A stretch of DNA of 7,351 nucleotides from Hyphomicrobiales bacterium (GTDB taxonomy: Bacteria; Pseudomonadota; Alphaproteobacteria; Rhizobiales; Aestuariivirgaceae): positions 1 through 7,351 of the forward strand of contig JACMJT010000175.1 of assembly GCA_014380505.1 (NCBI GenBank), in the 5' to 3' direction. The position numbers were made by a program, and so were the translations under genes. This document shows positions 6,051 through 7,351 of the stretch, piece after piece. The notes under the pieces were generated by a model, which was not told the origin of the DNA, searched no databases, and was given only the letters and a program-made list of their open reading frames with translations. The first letter of the stretch is position 1. The number at the start of each line of letters is the position of its first letter.

Positions 6051-6079
6051 TTGCGCCTTGAATGCCGATTTGGCATACA
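6051..6079 (+). promoter_or_regulatory. Candidate hppA promoter with overlapping inverted repeat
   Basis: In the 165-nt gap between panB and hppA, TTGCGC (6051-6056) and CATACA (6074-6079) are 17 bp apart and resemble a sigma-70-type promoter, weakly. A perfect inverted repeat ATGCC-GATTT-GGCAT (6062-6076) lies in the spacer and runs into the -10 element. This is the T-N11-A geometry seen in LysR-type operators, but with 5-bp arms chance is quite possible. The rest of the gap shows no gene; I see no clear terminator after panB. Confidence 0.25.
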
Positions 6080-6136
6080 CGCGGCCACATTCCGGGGCAG
6101 GGGCTTCGGGGCAATCAATGAACACAAGGGTTTAAC

Positions 6137-7351
6137 ATGACCACCACACTCTGGCTGATCGTGCTCGCGGGCGCGCTCTCCATCGTGTACGGCATCGTCA
6201 CGACGCGGGGGCTTCTCGCCGCCGACGCCGGCACGGCCCGTATGCAGGAAATTTCCGCAGCCGTGCGCGAAGGCGCCCAGGCCTATCTCAAACGCCAATA
6301 CGCAACGATTGCCGTTGTCGGCGTGGTGATCTTCGCCATCGCCTTCTGGCTCCTCGGTATTTATTCGGCCATTGGCTTTGCCATCGGCGCCATTCTCTCG
6401 GGCGCTGCTGGTTTCATCGGCATGAACGTGTCGGTCAGGGCCAACGTGCGCGTGGCCCAGGCGGCGACCAAGTCGCTGGCCGGCGGCCTCGACTTGGCCT
6501 TCAAGGCGGGTGCTGTGACGGGCCTTCTAGTTGCCGGTCTAGGCCTTCTCGGTGTGACACTTTATTTTGGCTTTCTCACCGGCTCGCAAAACTTGCCAGC
6601 AACCGACCGCGCCGTGATCGATTCGCTCGTGGCGCTGTCGTTTGGCGCTTCCCTCATCTCGATCTTCGCCCGTCTCGGCGGCGGCATCTTCACCAAGGGT
6701 GCCGATGTCGGCGGCGACATGGTGGGCAAGGTGGAAGCTGGCATTCCCGAAGACGATCCGCGCAACCCCGCCACCATCGCCGATAACGTCGGCGACAACG
6801 TCGGCGATTGCGCCGGCATGGCGGCCGATTTGTTCGAGACCTATGTGGTGACCACGGTTGCCACCATGGTGCTGGCGGCCATCGTGTTGCCGGAGGCTTT
6901 GCGCGAGTGGGGCATGATCCTGCCGCTCGCCATCGGCGGCGCCTGCGTGATCACCTCGATCATCGGTACCTACTTCGTGAAGCTGGGCTCCTCCAACAAC
7001 ATCATGGGCGCCCTCTACAAGGGCATCATCGCCACGGGCGTCCTGTCTCTCATCGTGCTTTATCCCGTGATAAACTTCATCTTCGGCGGCATGTCGGTGG
7101 AAATCGTCGCGGCCGACGCCACATTCACGCCGATGGACCTGTTCTGGTGCGGCCTCACGGGCCTCGTCATCACCGGGCTCATCATCTGGATCACCGAGTA
7201 TTACACCGGCACCGGAAAGCGCCCGGTGAACTCCATCGCCGAAGCCTCGATCACCGGCCACGGCACCAACGTCATCCAGGGGCTGGCCGTGTCGATGGAA
7301 GCGACCGCCCTTCCGGCGCTGGTGATCATCGCCGGCATCGTCGTCACCTTC
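6137..7351 (+). CDS. hppA: Membrane-bound proton-translocating pyrophosphatase, N-terminal 405 codons
   Basis: The enzyme hydrolyses pyrophosphate and pumps protons (in some relatives sodium) across the inner membrane. The gene runs off the right edge; family members are about 660-720 aa, so roughly 60 percent is present. Helices are seen from residue 4 on. The catalytic loop is intact: [20 protein letters not shown] (181-200), [11 protein letters not shown] (201-211) and [14 protein letters not shown] (215-228), which supply the Asp, Lys and Glu ligands for Mg-pyrophosphate. [11 protein letters not shown] and [14 protein letters not shown] follow near the right edge. The ATG at 6137 has AAGGG 6 nt upstream. 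The Lys/Ala site that separates potassium-independent from potassium-dependent enzymes lies beyond the window, so subtype is not determined. It probably has its own promoter, given the gap after panB. Confidence 0.97.
   Translation, partial: MTTTLWLIVLAGALSIVYGIVTTRGLLAADAGTARMQEISAAVREGAQAYLKRQYATIAVVGVVIFAIAFWLLGIYSAIGFAIGAILSGAAGFIGMNVSVRANVRVAQAATKSLAGGLDLAFKAGAVTGLLVAGLGLLGVTLYFGFLTGSQNLPATDRAVIDSLVALSFGASLISIFARLGGGIFTKGADVGGDMVGKVEAGIPEDDPRNPATIADNVGDNVGDCAGMAADLFETYVVTTVATMVLAAIVLPEALREWGMILPLAIGGACVITSIIGTYFVKLGSSNNIMGALYKGIIATGVLSLIVLYPVINFIFGGMSVEIVAADATFTPMDLFWCGLTGLVITGLIIWITEYYTGTGKRPVNSIAEASITGHGTNVIQGLAVSMEATALPALVIIAGIVVTF

Noticed and set aside
5783..6298. Minus-strand frame spanning the end of panB and the start of hppA
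   Set aside because: No family features; it overlaps two secure genes on the other strand.
6539..7261. 240-codon minus-strand frame opposite hppA
   Set aside because: It is rich in His, Asp, Gly and Arg, typical of an antisense reading of a conserved GC-rich gene; hppA on the plus strand is unmistakable.

Overview
The window looks like chromosomal DNA of an alphaproteobacterium. It is GC-rich, with GC-biased third positions and frequent GTG or TTG starts, and the gene set fits: a class I-type PPK2, a BetP-like BCCT carrier, tandem NnrU-family proteins, panB and a membrane pyrophosphatase (hppA). The taxon is an inference from style and gene content; there is no rRNA or other marker gene. I see no tRNA, rRNA, CRISPR array, insertion sequence or transposase.

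Layout. Left half, minus strand: (1) the N-terminal 197 codons of a polyphosphate kinase 2 gene (1-591, running off the left edge); (2) a BCCT transporter (815-2230) whose natural C-terminus appears to lie in another frame (down to 735) after a one-base shift near 834-840, followed at once by a 13-bp hairpin; (3) two adjacent homologous ParA/MinD-type P-loop proteins (3080-3844, then 2372-3058), the second with an altered Walker A. Right half, plus strand, divergent from the ATPase pair: (4) two NnrU-family membrane proteins overlapping by ATGA (4009-4584 and 4581-5144); (5) panB (5153-5971), 8 nt later and probably in the same transcript; (6) after a 165-nt gap, the first 405 codons of hppA (6137-7351, running off the right edge).

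How the genes may relate. PPK2 and HppA both handle phosphoanhydride energy stores (polyphosphate and pyrophosphate), and the BCCT carrier would take up a compatible solute. These are separate transcription units, so a shared function is only a loose theme. The tightest units are the ATPase pair and the NnrU-NnrU-panB cluster.

Most worth a second look: the ATPase pair, in which one partner keeps the deviant Walker A (KGGVGKTT) and the other has lost the signature lysine and glycines; an apparent clean 23-residue in-frame loss in PPK2 between two Trp codons in the lid region; and the BCCT gene, which lacks the first membrane helix of BetP and carries a frameshift at its C-terminus. Family comparisons are from memory of the families; no alignment or search was run.
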